Source: Domibacillus robiginosus (GTDB taxonomy: Bacteria > Bacillota > Bacilli > Bacillales > Domibacillaceae). From it: a DNA stretch of 45,976 nt. Positions 1-7,710 of this stretch are shown here, in pieces. Every line of letters begins with the position of its first letter. Within the stretch, counting starts at the first letter, position 1. The stretch is from positions 1 through 45,976 of the forward strand of contig NZ_LAHL01000022.1 in assembly GCF_000966195.1 (NCBI RefSeq), in the 5' to 3' direction. The position numbers were made by a program, and so were the translations under genes. Below the pieces are notes generated by a model that saw only the letters and a list, made by a program, of their open reading frames with translations, was not told the DNA's origin and did not search any database.

Positions 1-40
1 TAAAAATATAAATATATATTTATATTTTTATTTTTATATT
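1..40. repeat. A/T-only repeat cluster 1
   Basis: Almost pure A/T made of overlapping TATAAATATA/TATATTTATA words. It is the first of four similar clusters in the first 1.6 kb. It may be cut by the window edge. Confidence 0.55.
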
Positions 41-71
41 GTTTTGAAGGTGTCTATGAATACTGTCTTTT

Positions 72-102
72 GCCCCCTCAATTAATTATTGAGGGGCTTT
101 TT
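72..102 (+). terminator. Rho-independent terminator of a gene left of the window
   Basis: Arms CCCCTCAAT (74-82) and ATTGAGGGG (88-96) form a GC-rich stem followed by a T run. No gene precedes it in the window, so it probably ends a plus-strand transcript entering from the left. Confidence 0.8.
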
Positions 103-210
103 AGTTCTAATAAAAAAAGAAAGGACACAAACGTAATGCATCCTTCCTTTTGGATAAAATGAAGGATTATGCTTTTTTATGTATTACGCTGTCTCGGTAT
201 GGGCCTCCGC

Positions 211-495
211 TTACTGACGTAAAACGTTATTAACGGAGCCACGGTTCTTCCAAATAAACTGAACTATTTCTGTTGGTTCCAGCACCTGCTCACCTGGATC
301 GCAATAGGTATGGCCTTTTCCATGAATAGTCCATGTCTCTGTCCCTTCATTTAACATAAGCGTCCACTGGCCATTTCGTTTCTTGTCCTCAAAAACAAAG
401 TAATGCTTGTTACCTTTCTCATCATAAAGAGAAATTCTTACGAAATCGTCTAAAAATTGTTCAATATCTTTATTCGATTTTATAATTTTATTCAT
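211..495 (-). CDS. Small hypothetical protein (94 aa)
   Basis: The start has a good ribosome site (GGGGAGCTG about 8 nt upstream). The protein is soluble, slightly basic to neutral and rich in aromatic residues (WTLMLN, WTIHGKG), with no signal peptide or membrane segment. It stands alone between A/T repeat clusters 1 and 2. I do not recognise a family. Its position within the repeat region means it could be a plasmid maintenance gene, but nothing in the sequence shows that. Confidence 0.65.
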   Translation of the reverse strand: MNKIIKSNKDIEQFLDDFVRISLYDEKGNKHYFVFEDKKRNGQWTLMLNEGTETWTIHGKGHTYCDPGEQVLEPTEIVQFIWKNRGSVNNVLRQ

Positions 496-649
496 GATTC
501 AGCTCCCCATCAATGATAACTGCAAAAAGTAAGAAGTATTGTGTTTTTTATACAGCTATTCCTTTTATTATATAAAATTCGAGAAGGTAATGCATATGGT
601 TCTTTGGTTTTGCATTCTTTCCCTTTAAACACAAAAGCTTAATTTATTT

Positions 650-716
650 AAAAATATAAAGATATAAATAAACCTTTATATAAATATATAAATATATAAA
701 TAAATATAAATATATT
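650..716. repeat. A/T-only repeat cluster 2
   Basis: Run of TATAAATA-type words. The 16-mer TATAAAGATATAAATA at 655-670 recurs exactly in cluster 3 at 1103-1118. Confidence 0.6.
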
Positions 717-1098
717 CAAATTGTTCATAAATTTTTTAATGAGGTTTGTTCTGTTTTGTCCGTTACATTCTGAACGTTACCCATTAAGGTGAAAGAAAGA
801 AAAGAGCAGGGGGACAAACAGGGCAGCAAAAGACAATAGACAAATCTCAATTTGGCAAATCAAAATGAATAGTACTTATGTAGAAGACTGTTTAAAAAAT
901 CTGATCATGAAAGATTAAAAGAATACATAAGGATAACATTAATTGAGATCTGGGAAATACAACTTGAATTAGAGTTTCATAGTAAGATCAGGAAGTGTTG
1001 TGTAGAACACGATTGAAGGCTTCTTCATGTGATGGAAGCAGCTGCTAAGGGATTTTTGGACCATTTGAAACGGTTGATGAAAAGACAAAAGAAGCAAA

Positions 1099-1150
1099 TA
1101 AGTATAAAGATATAAATATATATTTATATAAATAAATTTAAATATATTAA
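1099..1150. repeat. A/T-only repeat cluster 3
   Basis: Contains the second exact copy of TATAAAGATATAAATA (1103-1118), followed by more TATATTTATATAAATA-type words. Confidence 0.6.
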
Positions 1151-1527
1151 TTTCCGTATTTGCTAATTAAGGAAGGATGCGTGTATAAGTGCCCTTCTTT
1201 TTTATATGATATATATTTAAGAAAAAGATTATAGTAATGGTTTTAGATTCTGTTATGTCCTCTCCCTTTTCCCTCCCGTTCTTCCCTTCTTGGGAGTAGT
1301 AATCACATCTTATGTTAGGGTAACAACACTTTCCAAGAGCATTTTCGATTCATCAAAACGATAAATCATTAGACTCTAGATTTAGATCAATGTGGATTAT
1401 TATAAGACCTCATAAGGAGAATGAAGCGATGCTTAATGGTGGAGAATGAGACGTAAAATAAAAAAAGTATTGGTACCGAAATAATATGAAGAATAAAAGC
1501 GCTACAGATTGTGCAGCACTTTTATTT

Positions 1528-1575
1528 TATATAAATATATATAAATATAAATATATTTTTAGATATTTATATACG
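1528..1575. repeat. A/T-only repeat cluster 4
   Basis: Run of TATAAATATATA words. Clusters 3 and 4 are about 430 bp apart and clusters 2 and 3 about 440 bp apart, so the spacing is roughly even. Confidence 0.55.
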
Positions 1576-1654
1576 AATGATTATTCTAGAAACTAATCGA
1601 GGGTGGACACGCACTTATGCGGATTATATACATAATCCTTCAAAAGATAGTTTT

Positions 1655-2917
1655 TTATCTTTCTAATTCGTGATCCCTTCTTTTTGCTTTTCTTTTTTCT
1701 TTCTTTCCTTCTCTTTCATTCACCTCAAGCCGTTTTAAAAGCAAACCGGATCGATCCTTTTTTGCTAATTCACTAGGTTTTCTACCATGATGAATCAAAT
1801 CAGCATCATAAATATCATTTTTATGTGCTTTGTTGATCGAATCTTTCGGCAATCCTGCTTCCTCTAGTTTCTTTATTTCATAGCTATCTCGGTGATTTAA
1901 GGAAGTATCTGCTTCGCTAGTCACTGTAGGGGCTAGCAATTCTTCAGTAGCGTGGTTTTTTATAATTGCTATAGGTTGCTCCTTGCCACTCGGTTGAAAT
2001 TCAACATTAGCGTAATAAATGTCTCCATGATTTAGGCTAAATGTTTCTTCCTTAGCCTGCCTTGTTTCCTGCTCAACTTGTATATTCTCATGAACAGATA
2101 TTTCTTCTTCAACCTGTAAATCATCTTTTTTCTGCTTTTTAGTTTCAACTGATCCTTTGATGTGCCCGCTTTCTCCAAAATTGCCAATATGATCAGGATG
2201 AATAGGTGTTTTTTCCATGTCCTGATTTGCTTCCTGGTGAATAGAAAGAGTGTTTTTGACATTTTCTATTTCTATTTGGATATCTTCTTGCAGTATTTTT
2301 TGCTGTTCAGCTTCTTTCCGAGCTTCTAGCATGTTTTCTATGCTATTTAGACCTTTCAATTGCTCGACACGGTTCATAAAGCCTTTAATAAGCTGAAGAT
2401 TCTTGCTTTCTTTCTCTACGCTTTTTTCAAGCTTCTCAATTTTCTTTGCTTTTTCCTGTTCCGTTAATCGACTGTACCTTTTTGTATGACGCCTTATATT
2501 TTTTTCAGAGAGATATTGGTCATATAACATACCCAGATACATAGATGTTGCTTCTCCAAGCGCTTTTCCATAATCATCTCCCGCTGGTCGCAAGGCACTT
2601 CCTATTTCTGGTGTTTTCATGCCTGATTGGTTTAAAGACCAGTCTATTCCTTTAGCAATTGTTAAAGAATGCTTCCCAACAGTGGTTAAAACATTACGGT
2701 CACGCTGTGCTTTCGCGATTGGAATTAAATCAGGATTTTTTATCTGTTCCTGTTTAAATTGAATACTTTCCTTTGTATTTAAACCAATTATTTTCTCTAT
2801 TGATGTAGAAATTAATTCCTTTTGATCCTTGCGTGGCAGTTCCACAAACGCTTTGTAATATGCCTTTGCGTCAGCTATAGATGAATTTAAGCGAGCCAGT
2901 TTTTCTTTTATTCCCAT
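1655..2917 (-). CDS. Hypothetical plasmid protein with coiled-coil centre (420 aa)
   Basis: Last gene of a minus-strand operon, 15 nt after the stop of the preceding gene. The N-terminal half is helical. Residues about 145-240 are strongly charged, with Glu/Lys/Gln heptad-like spacing that predicts a coiled coil. The C-terminal third is low-complexity acidic and ends in a very basic tail rich in Lys/Arg (KRKAKRRDHELER). No enzyme motif, signal peptide or membrane segment is visible and I do not recognise a family. Coupling to the paralogous winged-helix-like pair upstream suggests a shared process. The basic tail could contact nucleic acid; this is inference. Confidence 0.7.
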   Translation of the reverse strand: MGIKEKLARLNSSIADAKAYYKAFVELPRKDQKELISTSIEKIIGLNTKESIQFKQEQIKNPDLIPIAKAQRDRNVLTTVGKHSLTIAKGIDWSLNQSGMKTPEIGSALRPAGDDYGKALGEATSMYLGMLYDQYLSEKNIRRHTKRYSRLTEQEKAKKIEKLEKSVEKESKNLQLIKGFMNRVEQLKGLNSIENMLEARKEAEQQKILQEDIQIEIENVKNTLSIHQEANQDMEKTPIHPDHIGNFGESGHIKGSVETKKQKKDDLQVEEEISVHENIQVEQETRQAKEETFSLNHGDIYYANVEFQPSGKEQPIAIIKNHATEELLAPTVTSEADTSLNHRDSYEIKKLEEAGLPKDSINKAHKNDIYDADLIHHGRKPSELAKKDRSGLLLKRLEVNEREGKKEKRKAKRRDHELER

Positions 2918-2932
2918 ATCAAAAACTAGTCC

Positions 2933-3589
2933 TTAGCGGTTCGGTACGATCGATAACACATCGTACATGACTAGGATAGGAATCCAGCGAATGAAATCTT
3001 CTTTAATGAGAGCAGTTTCTACTCCCGTTGATTGGTGAACCAGCTGAATCGTTGAATTACAGCTTAGAAACGGGTGGGCATGGCGCCAGATAAAGTAGCC
3101 CATCATAGACAAGGCGATAGGTTCCGATTTTAAGAAGGTAAGCACATAGTAATCGTCCTCTTTTATATCCGTTACACGGCCTTTTGGAATTAAAGCAAAC
3201 TGCTCGAAATAGTCCTCATTATATGTATCCTTCCATTCCATCAGCAGCTTTTTTTCCAAAAGCTCGTCAATGGCCTGGTGTATGTGTGCAGCTGGCTTGA
3301 TTTGCTTCATCAAGGACACCGTTTCTTCCCGCGTAGTAAGTGTCATTTTGACGGACTCCCACACGTTGTAGGTAAACTGGTCCAAGATAATTTCTTCGTT
3401 CCCGTATTTTAATGAAAAAGTTAAAGGGGTCGAGGCATCTTTGAAGCCGCCTAGCACTTCTCCCACTGCGACTAGTCTTATGCCCGGTGCTCTTTCTTCA
3501 TTTGCCATTCCACCATCAGAAAGAGCAGGGGACTTGGCTCCTAATCCCTTCGCTGCACGGGATAAAAATCCGCCTAATATATTTTTCAT
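2933..3589 (-). CDS. Winged-helix-like double-module protein B (218 aa)
   Basis: The start at 3589 is chosen because AGGAGG lies just upstream and the ATG overlaps the previous gene's TGA (ATGA), giving translational coupling; longer in-frame extensions read through that gene in another frame. The protein has a short N-terminal tail and two modules (about residues 55-125 and 140-218). Each has beta-strand-like segments, then an aromatic helix (FTYNVWESV; MGYFIWRHA), then helices ending in a hydrophobic strand. The pattern resembles the winged-helix PqqD/RRE fold. It is a diverged paralogue of the upstream gene. Function unknown; protein-peptide or DNA binding is only a suggestion. Confidence 0.7.
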   Translation of the reverse strand: MKNILGGFLSRAAKGLGAKSPALSDGGMANEERAPGIRLVAVGEVLGGFKDASTPLTFSLKYGNEEIILDQFTYNVWESVKMTLTTREETVSLMKQIKPAAHIHQAIDELLEKKLLMEWKDTYNEDYFEQFALIPKGRVTDIKEDDYYVLTFLKSEPIALSMMGYFIWRHAHPFLSCNSTIQLVHQSTGVETALIKEDFIRWIPILVMYDVLSIVPNR

Positions 3590-4185
3590 TGTGCTTCCTC
3601 CTCTATCAAAAACGGCAGGTACTCTGTATTCCAAAGCCCCAGCTGTATCAAACCGTATCCTTCCTTGTTTAGCAGCGCCAGTGCTTCTTCTTCCGTCAAG
3701 GAAAGCTTGGTCATGATGGTGTCCAGCACTTGAAGCAATGGAGCACCGCCAGCAGCCGCATTCCATACCATATACTGTTCCTGATTGAGCGTCACATTAT
3801 CTCCAACATGCCGGTGGTCGCCAACTACCCAATACCCCTCGATTTCCCCATAGGCGTAGGCGTTCCGCGTAATAAAAATGCCCAGTAATTCAGGATTATC
3901 CACTGTGTCGAACTTCCACTGTCTCATTAAATTAAACGCATAAAACTTGTTTAAAATTGCATCTAAATCGAGGTCGGGATATTTTTTTGTTTTGGATCGT
4001 ATCAGAGTTTTCCAGTCATCTAATGTATCAACCTTACGCAGCTCTTCCCACAGTCTATATTCGAACTCCGTTATTTCGACTTGTTCCATGCCGTTTCCTA
4101 CAGAAAAAAACTTGCGGCCTGTTTCTTCCTCTTCAAATAAAAAACCCAGTGCCCGGCCAATCTGCACATAATGTTCTCCTGTCAT
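3586..4185 (-). CDS. Winged-helix-like double-module protein A (199 aa)
   Basis: The start at 4185 is supported by AGGGGGAAAA immediately upstream; the frame is open further upstream, but without a ribosome site. The protein contains two similar modules (about residues 25-95 and 115-190). Each opens with a strand ending in VG, then strands leading into an aromatic helix (FEYRLWEEL; EQYMVWNAA), then two helices and a closing aromatic strand (LMRQWKF; LIQLGLWN). This beta3-plus-winged-helix pattern recalls PqqD-type RiPP recognition elements. First gene of the three-gene minus operon. No radical-SAM or peptide-modifying enzyme is nearby, so the resemblance may be structural only. Confidence 0.7.
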   Translation of the reverse strand: MTGEHYVQIGRALGFLFEEEETGRKFFSVGNGMEQVEITEFEYRLWEELRKVDTLDDWKTLIRSKTKKYPDLDLDAILNKFYAFNLMRQWKFDTVDNPELLGIFITRNAYAYGEIEGYWVVGDHRHVGDNVTLNQEQYMVWNAAAGGAPLLQVLDTIMTKLSLTEEEALALLNKEGYGLIQLGLWNTEYLPFLIEEEAQ

Positions 4186-4552
4186 TGTTTTCCCCCTAAA
4201 GATTTTGTCCCGTCCTTTGGCAAATGAAATATACACGCTTGCCGGATAGGTGATCCAAGTTAAATTTATTGTTTTATTTTGACCAAATTCCTCGGTCTGG
4301 TATGGTATACGTCTTGGAGCATTACAGGCGACCATGACAAATTAATGTAAAAATCACAATCTTTATTATTGTTATGTCAATCGTGATCAGAAGTATTGTT
4401 AGAGTTAAGATGAATCATATCATTTTTTCTTCAGTTAATAGTCTTGATTTAACATTTACTGTTTTATGTATTCTGGATATTTCATTCGAAAATTTTTAAA
4501 AAATAAAGATCGGTTATCAGAAAAGTTGAGGCCCCTTTTTCAGATTTTCTAC
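4186..4552. other. Intergenic region upstream of the minus-strand operon
   Basis: Non-coding on both strands as far as I can see. It should hold the promoter of the operon starting at 4185, but I could not assign -35/-10 boxes with confidence. Confidence 0.4.
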
Positions 4553-4586
4553 AAAAAAAAGCAAGTACATTATGTATACTTGCTTT
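4553..4586 (-). terminator. Terminator of the 4585-4917 gene
   Basis: Arms AAAGCAAGTA (4558-4567) and TACTTGCTTT (4577-4586) overlap the gene's stop codon. On the minus strand the hairpin is followed by eight T. Confidence 0.8.
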
Positions 4587-4917
4587 AAACTGCATTAAGA
4601 AATTTTGGTTCCTGTGTCACTTCACAATTTTGAATAATAAAATCTTCTTGTTCTTCAGTTAATGGTGAATACTGATCACCAGCGCCATTAGCCAGCATAA
4701 AATTACCTACAATCCTTTCAGTACAGCTTTCTAGCTTTAAAAGGTATACTGGCTGGTTTTTGCCATGATTAGACGTTATAGCAAAGATTCCTTTTCCTAA
4801 GTGAGTTGACTTTGTATACTGTTTTGATTCGTATTCGATTATGGAATAATCTACTGTTCGCTCCGTTACTTCTACAAATCTCAACATAGCATTCTTCACT
4901 ATCACTACTGTACTCAT
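4585..4917 (-). CDS. Hypothetical protein (110 aa)
   Basis: The start at 4917 is chosen over an upstream in-frame ATG because GGAAGGTGA precedes it at proper spacing. The protein begins with beta-strand-like segments (MSTVVIVKNAMLRFVEV) and ends with an acidic helix (LTEEQEDFIIQNCEV). It contains no membrane segment or known motif. It is monocistronic with its own terminator. Family not recognised. Confidence 0.6.
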   Translation of the reverse strand: MSTVVIVKNAMLRFVEVTERTVDYSIIEYESKQYTKSTHLGKGIFAITSNHGKNQPVYLLKLESCTERIVGNFMLANGAGDQYSPLTEEQEDFIIQNCEVTQEPKFLNAV

Positions 4918-5404
4918 GTATTCACCTTCCAAAAATATATAATATTTGTCAATATGGAATATATTATATACTATGTTGTCGTTTAATTAATTTAAAAATT
5001 GGCAAATATGTCTATTTAACTATTTAATTTACTATATATTTCAGAACAGCATTGCTTTAAATTCTAAGAATAATATGAATGTCCCTGTTTCCACTCATAC
5101 CTTTTTACTGTTAACAAGAAAATGGATACGTTTATCTCCTTATTCATTTCAATCTCTACAACTTTGCTCATACCTTACCTTCATCATTCTATTAAGATGT
5201 GCCTTTGACTACATGTAGTCAAAATGGTAGTTTAAGGACAGATACAGTATTTAGACAGTATTTGGATAGGAAGAATTAATTGGTGTTCAGTTAGCGAAAA
5301 GTGAAGGACTGATATATCATTAAACCCAGTAATAAATTAAGAGATAGTGAATTGGTAATCAATTAACACCGAAATCTACTGAGGAATGAAAGGAGTGAAT
5401 TTTA
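4918..5404. other. Intergenic stretch with palindrome and doubtful 28-codon frame
   Basis: Mostly AT-rich. At 5122-5208 a 28-codon frame (MDTFISLFISISTTLLIPYL...) ends with its TGA inside the palindrome at 5204-5223. It has no ribosome site, so I do not call it a gene. Confidence 0.4.
5204..5223. promoter_or_regulatory. Palindrome TTGACTACATGTAGTCAA, copy 1
   Basis: Perfect 20-bp palindrome (core TTGACTACATGTAGTCAA, 5205-5222). The same core recurs at 32688-32705 and, with one change, at 30959-30976. Its symmetry without a loop favours a protein-binding operator over a terminator. It lies about 180 bp upstream of the small membrane protein gene at 5405. Confidence 0.6.
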
Positions 5405-5620
5405 ATGCCAGTAAACTATAAAAATCCTGTCTTGAATTTAATTGTTGCCATTGTACTTATTCTGCTATTTTTTTATTCTCCCGTATATTTTTTGGTGGGG
5501 ATTTTTGCAATTACTGTCCTAGCTATTGTATCGAAATCTATAAATTTACAAGCATGGCTTATTACAATTGGTTTATCTCTAGGAATTCTAATATTACTTT
5601 TACTTCCTCATGCTCCTTGA
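5405..5620 (+). CDS. Small two-span membrane protein (71 aa)
   Basis: Preceded by GAAAGGAGTGA at good spacing. Almost the whole protein is hydrophobic, with two or possibly three membrane segments (about residues 9-40 and 48-68) and a very short polar C-terminus. No motif is recognised. Small membrane proteins are common on conjugative plasmids as entry-exclusion, fertility or toxin-like factors, but no feature here selects among these. Confidence 0.65.
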   Translation: MPVNYKNPVLNLIVAIVLILLFFYSPVYFLVGIFAITVLAIVSKSINLQAWLITIGLSLGILILLLLPHAP

Positions 5621-5693
5621 TCTCTAACCAGTGAATATATAAATACTTATTAATCAGCGAACAATCTTCTAAGCAGTTAACATGGGGATTGTT

Positions 5694-5945
5694 TTATTTT
5701 TTTTTCTTCTCTGGAAGCTCTGCAATCTTAAATAATTCGCTACTAAAGAACTCGGCCAAACTAATTCCACAGCCATTACAATATTGTTGAATGGTATTTA
5801 CTTTAGGATGTTGTGATCTTCCTTGCATGATTTCAGACACTGTTGATTGTCTCAAACCTCCAGCCTTGCCGATCTCCGTTACGGTTTTATTTCTTTCTTC
5901 CGCAAGTTCCTTCATTCTTTCTGCGATAGCATTGTGAATTTTCAT
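5694..5945 (-). CDS. XRE-family HTH regulator (83 aa)
   Basis: Cro/CI-type helix-turn-helix across residues about 6-60: MKELAEERNKTVTEIGKAGG (scaffold and first helix) then LRQSTVSEIMQGRSQHPKVN (recognition helix region). It is preceded by AAGGATGG. A short acidic/basic tail ends in KKKK. It is transcribed divergently from the XRE gene at 6271, and the 14-mer operators lie between them. Either protein could bind those operators. The target is not shown by the sequence. Confidence 0.85.
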   Translation of the reverse strand: MKIHNAIAERMKELAEERNKTVTEIGKAGGLRQSTVSEIMQGRSQHPKVNTIQQYCNGCGISLAEFFSSELFKIAELPEKKKK

Positions 5946-6152
5946 ATTATTACCATCCTTTATCCTTATTATGTATCATTCTATCTATTATAAGACCTAA
6001 CAACAATAATTTGTTTTAATTCGAGATAACAGTTTATTAAAAGATTTAATAAATTTGTCAAATACTTTGATTTCTATAGTATAGCAGAGATGTGATGTGA
6101 TAATTTTTACTAATCGCTGAAATTCTTATACAAAAGCGTTTCTGGTGAGGTG
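5946..6152. other. Divergent intergenic region, minus-strand side
   Basis: No gene is visible. It holds the leader of the 5694-5945 regulator; the operators and promoter of the rightward regulator follow at 6153-6193. Confidence 0.5.
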
Positions 6153-6193
6153 AACAAAACTTTGTTGACTTTTAACAGAATTTTGTTTAAGAT
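6153..6193 (+). promoter_or_regulatory. Sigma-A promoter with two tandem operators
   Basis: Operator 1 AACAAAACTTTGTT (6153-6166) overlaps the -35 box TTGACT (6165-6170). Operator 2 AACAGAATTTTGTT (6174-6187) fills the 17-bp spacer before the -10 box TAAGAT (6188-6193). The operators are 21 bp apart, two helical turns. This geometry implies repression, probably autoregulation of the XRE gene at 6271. Confidence 0.75.
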
Positions 6194-6270
6194 TAGAATA
6201 ACCAATAAATATTAAAAATGTTAATGCAATTAAAAATATTCCTTCAAATGACAGAAAGGAGGGATTGTAC

Positions 6271-6741
6271 TTGGAGTTAGGGAGTTGGATTAAACAAGAG
6301 CGTGAGAAGCGGGACCTGACACAAGCGCATATTTCAGATGGGGTAGGCTTATCACAAGGAACAGTAAGTCTTTGGGAAAACAATAAGGCAGTTCCTTCAA
6401 TTGTTGATCTATATAAAATAGCCGCATGTTTCGGTATGAAGTCCCTAAAAGAAATTCCTTTCGATCAATTAGATATTCAGAAAGGTGGCGGTCTGATAAT
6501 GGAAAGTCTAAGTTTGTATGAGTTACCGACTTGTGATTCCGTCAAGACGTTTGAAGGTAAGACATATGAACTGAAAGGTTTTATGGGGATAGAAAAATCA
6601 TCTGGTGAAGTAGAGCATGTTTTTGAATTGTACTACCGTACTCGTACTGTTGTAGTGAACAATTGTGTGGTCGCCAAGAGAAAAAGCGTAAATGATGAAT
6701 TGCAAAAGGTTAAAGCTAAAAAGTTGAAAGCAAAGTCATGA
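6271..6741 (+). CDS. XRE-family repressor with C-terminal domain (156 aa)
   Basis: A TTG start at 6271 is chosen because AAAGGAGG sits about 8 nt upstream; another TTG at 6265 is too close to it. The N-terminal 60 residues form a Cro/CI HTH (IKQEREKRDLTQAHISDGVG, then LSQGTVSLWENNKAVPS). The C-terminal 85 residues form a separate, probably beta-rich domain with a basic tail (KVKAKKLKAKS), which I do not recognise and which may mediate oligomerisation or ligand sensing. It is the best candidate to bind the AACAAAACTTTGTT sites because its own promoter carries two of them. Confidence 0.85.
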   Translation: MELGSWIKQEREKRDLTQAHISDGVGLSQGTVSLWENNKAVPSIVDLYKIAACFGMKSLKEIPFDQLDIQKGGGLIMESLSLYELPTCDSVKTFEGKTYELKGFMGIEKSSGEVEHVFELYYRTRTVVVNNCVVAKRKSVNDELQKVKAKKLKAKS

Positions 6742-6749
6742 GTATTGTT

Positions 6750-6763
6750 AACAAAGTTTTGTT
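6750..6763 (+). promoter_or_regulatory. Operator AACAAAGTTTTGTT upstream of the RNA/T4SS operon
   Basis: Exact reverse complement of the 14-mer operator, 9 bp after the stop of the XRE gene and just before the long inverted repeat. A convincing promoter could not be placed around it, so whether it blocks initiation or elongation is unclear. Confidence 0.65.
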
Positions 6764-6768
6764 TTGAT

Positions 6769-7040
6769 GTGCTGCAACATACTCAATAAAGACAGTTTAA
6801 AACTCTATGACAATTGAATATTGTTGTGTCCGGTGCTTAATAGCCGAGCAGCTGGATATACAAATTGATATGGTTTGACGAGGATAACCTAAAACTTGTT
6901 GCTGGACAAAAGGCTATACCATAGTTCTTGGTTATCTAAAAACCTTGTGCATTGGGGCTATATGCTTCATAGAGTTTGCGAGTGAACAGCTAAAAACTCG
7001 TCACTTAAACTGTCTTTATTGAGTGTGTTGCATGACGCAC
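6769..7040 (+). ncRNA. Candidate structured RNA (long inverted repeat with nested helices)
   Basis: A 27-bp outer helix pairs 6774-6800 with 7005-7031; its only DNA mismatch becomes a G-U pair in RNA. GTGC/GCAC (6769-6772 with 7037-7040) extends it past a bulge. Inside are a 10-bp helix (6801-6810 with 6967-6976), hairpins at 6979-7000 and about 6825-6860, a helix GATAACC/GGTTATC (6883-6889 with 6930-6936) and a small hairpin 6949-6965. The loop AUAGCC (6840-6845) can pair with GGCUAU (6956-6961) in the last hairpin loop, a possible kissing interaction. No good reading frame crosses it. It could be a leader, a free ncRNA, or a DNA-level hairpin such as a MITE. Confidence 0.55.
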
Positions 7041-7083
7041 TTTTCATTAAGCGAAGGATTTCAAACAGAAAGCAGGTGAACAC

Positions 7084-7392
7084 TTGGCTACTAAAGAACA
7101 GAAAAATCGAAAACAATTTGCTGAAAAATTATTGCGTGTTAAGGGCTTGAATTATGATGAATGGCTGGATTCAAAACACCAAGAAGTTATACAAGATAAT
7201 CAAGATGTAGTCATGCAAGCGTTAGAAATGGCACTGGGTACAAACGTTGATAATTCAAGCGATGCTTCTGCTGATGAAGACAATGCTTCTGATAATACGG
7301 ATTCCCAGGAAATTGAGATTTCTTCTAGTAATAGTAAAGGCTCCGATTCCTTTAGCAAAAGCTCTGATTCATTTGCAAAAGTAAATAACTAA
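7084..7392 (+). CDS. Small acidic Ser-rich protein, first gene of the T4SS operon (102 aa)
   Basis: TTG start at 7084 with AGGTGA 5 nt upstream. The N-terminal half is a charged, probably helical domain (KNRKQFAEKLLRVKGLNYDE). The C-terminal half is disordered, rich in Asp/Ser/Asn, with a repeated SKGSDSFSKSSDSFAK pattern. It has no signal peptide or membrane segment. It lies 16 nt before the pilin-like gene. I do not recognise a family; a cytoplasmic accessory role in transfer is inferred only from position. Confidence 0.65.
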   Translation: MATKEQKNRKQFAEKLLRVKGLNYDEWLDSKHQEVIQDNQDVVMQALEMALGTNVDNSSDASADEDNASDNTDSQEIEISSSNSKGSDSFSKSSDSFAKVNN

Positions 7393-7408
7393 GTGGGGGT
7401 GTTCGTGA

Positions 7409-7636
7409 ATGGAAAGTCTAATCGCTTCGGCTACTGACATACTTAAATGGCTGCAAATGCCTGCCATCGTTGGAGCAGCAATTGCATTTTGTATCGGTGG
7501 TTACTACCTAATGTTTGGTGGAGATCAAGGGCGTGGCAAGGCTATTAAATGGTTTGTTGGCGGTGCGGTCGGCTTAGTCATAATCCTCGGTGCTTTAAGC
7601 CTTGCGGAAAGTGTAAGTACAAATATACAGTTCTAA
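7409..7636 (+). CDS. VirB2/TrbC-like pilin-type membrane protein (75 aa)
   Basis: Preceded by GGGGGTG. It has two membrane segments, about residues 17-38 (MPAIVGAAIAFCIGGYYLMF) and 48-68 (WFVGGAVGLVIILGALSLA), joined by a short charged loop GGDQGRGK. The size and two-helix topology fit VirB2-like subunits of Gram-positive T4SS operons. It is followed by a hairpin with a T run, so this upstream part of the operon could be expressed at a higher level, as expected for a structural subunit. The family call rests on topology and position. Confidence 0.7.
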   Translation: MESLIASATDILKWLQMPAIVGAAIAFCIGGYYLMFGGDQGRGKAIKWFVGGAVGLVIILGALSLAESVSTNIQF

Positions 7637-7652
7637 TCAATCAAATAAACAT

Positions 7653-7686
7653 AAAAAAGCCACTTATTCATTAGGTGGCTTTTTTC
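7653..7686 (+). terminator. Intra-operon terminator after the pilin-like gene
   Basis: Stem GCCAC/GTGGC (7659-7663 with 7675-7679), extended by an A run and a T run that can pair (7653-7658 with 7680-7685). The next gene starts only 25 nt later, so it likely works as a partial terminator. Confidence 0.75.
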
Positions 7687-7710
7687 TATGAAAGGGAAGG
7701 AGACTTTTAT

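Larger units (their letters stand above)
496..1654. other. Gene-free AT-rich region carrying repeat clusters
   Basis: No open frame with a ribosome site is visible over about 1.16 kb. It holds A/T clusters 2, 3 and 4. A centromere-like or origin-like role is possible but is inference; no rep or par gene is next to it in the window. Confidence 0.5.

Noticed and set aside
3441-3716. Plus-strand open frame of 91 codons
   Set aside because: It is antisense to the coupled minus-strand gene pair, with no ribosome site and a low-complexity Pro/Ser translation.
5122-5208. 28-codon hydrophobic peptide gene
   Set aside because: There is no ribosome site and only its end at the palindrome speaks for it; kept as an observation, not a gene.
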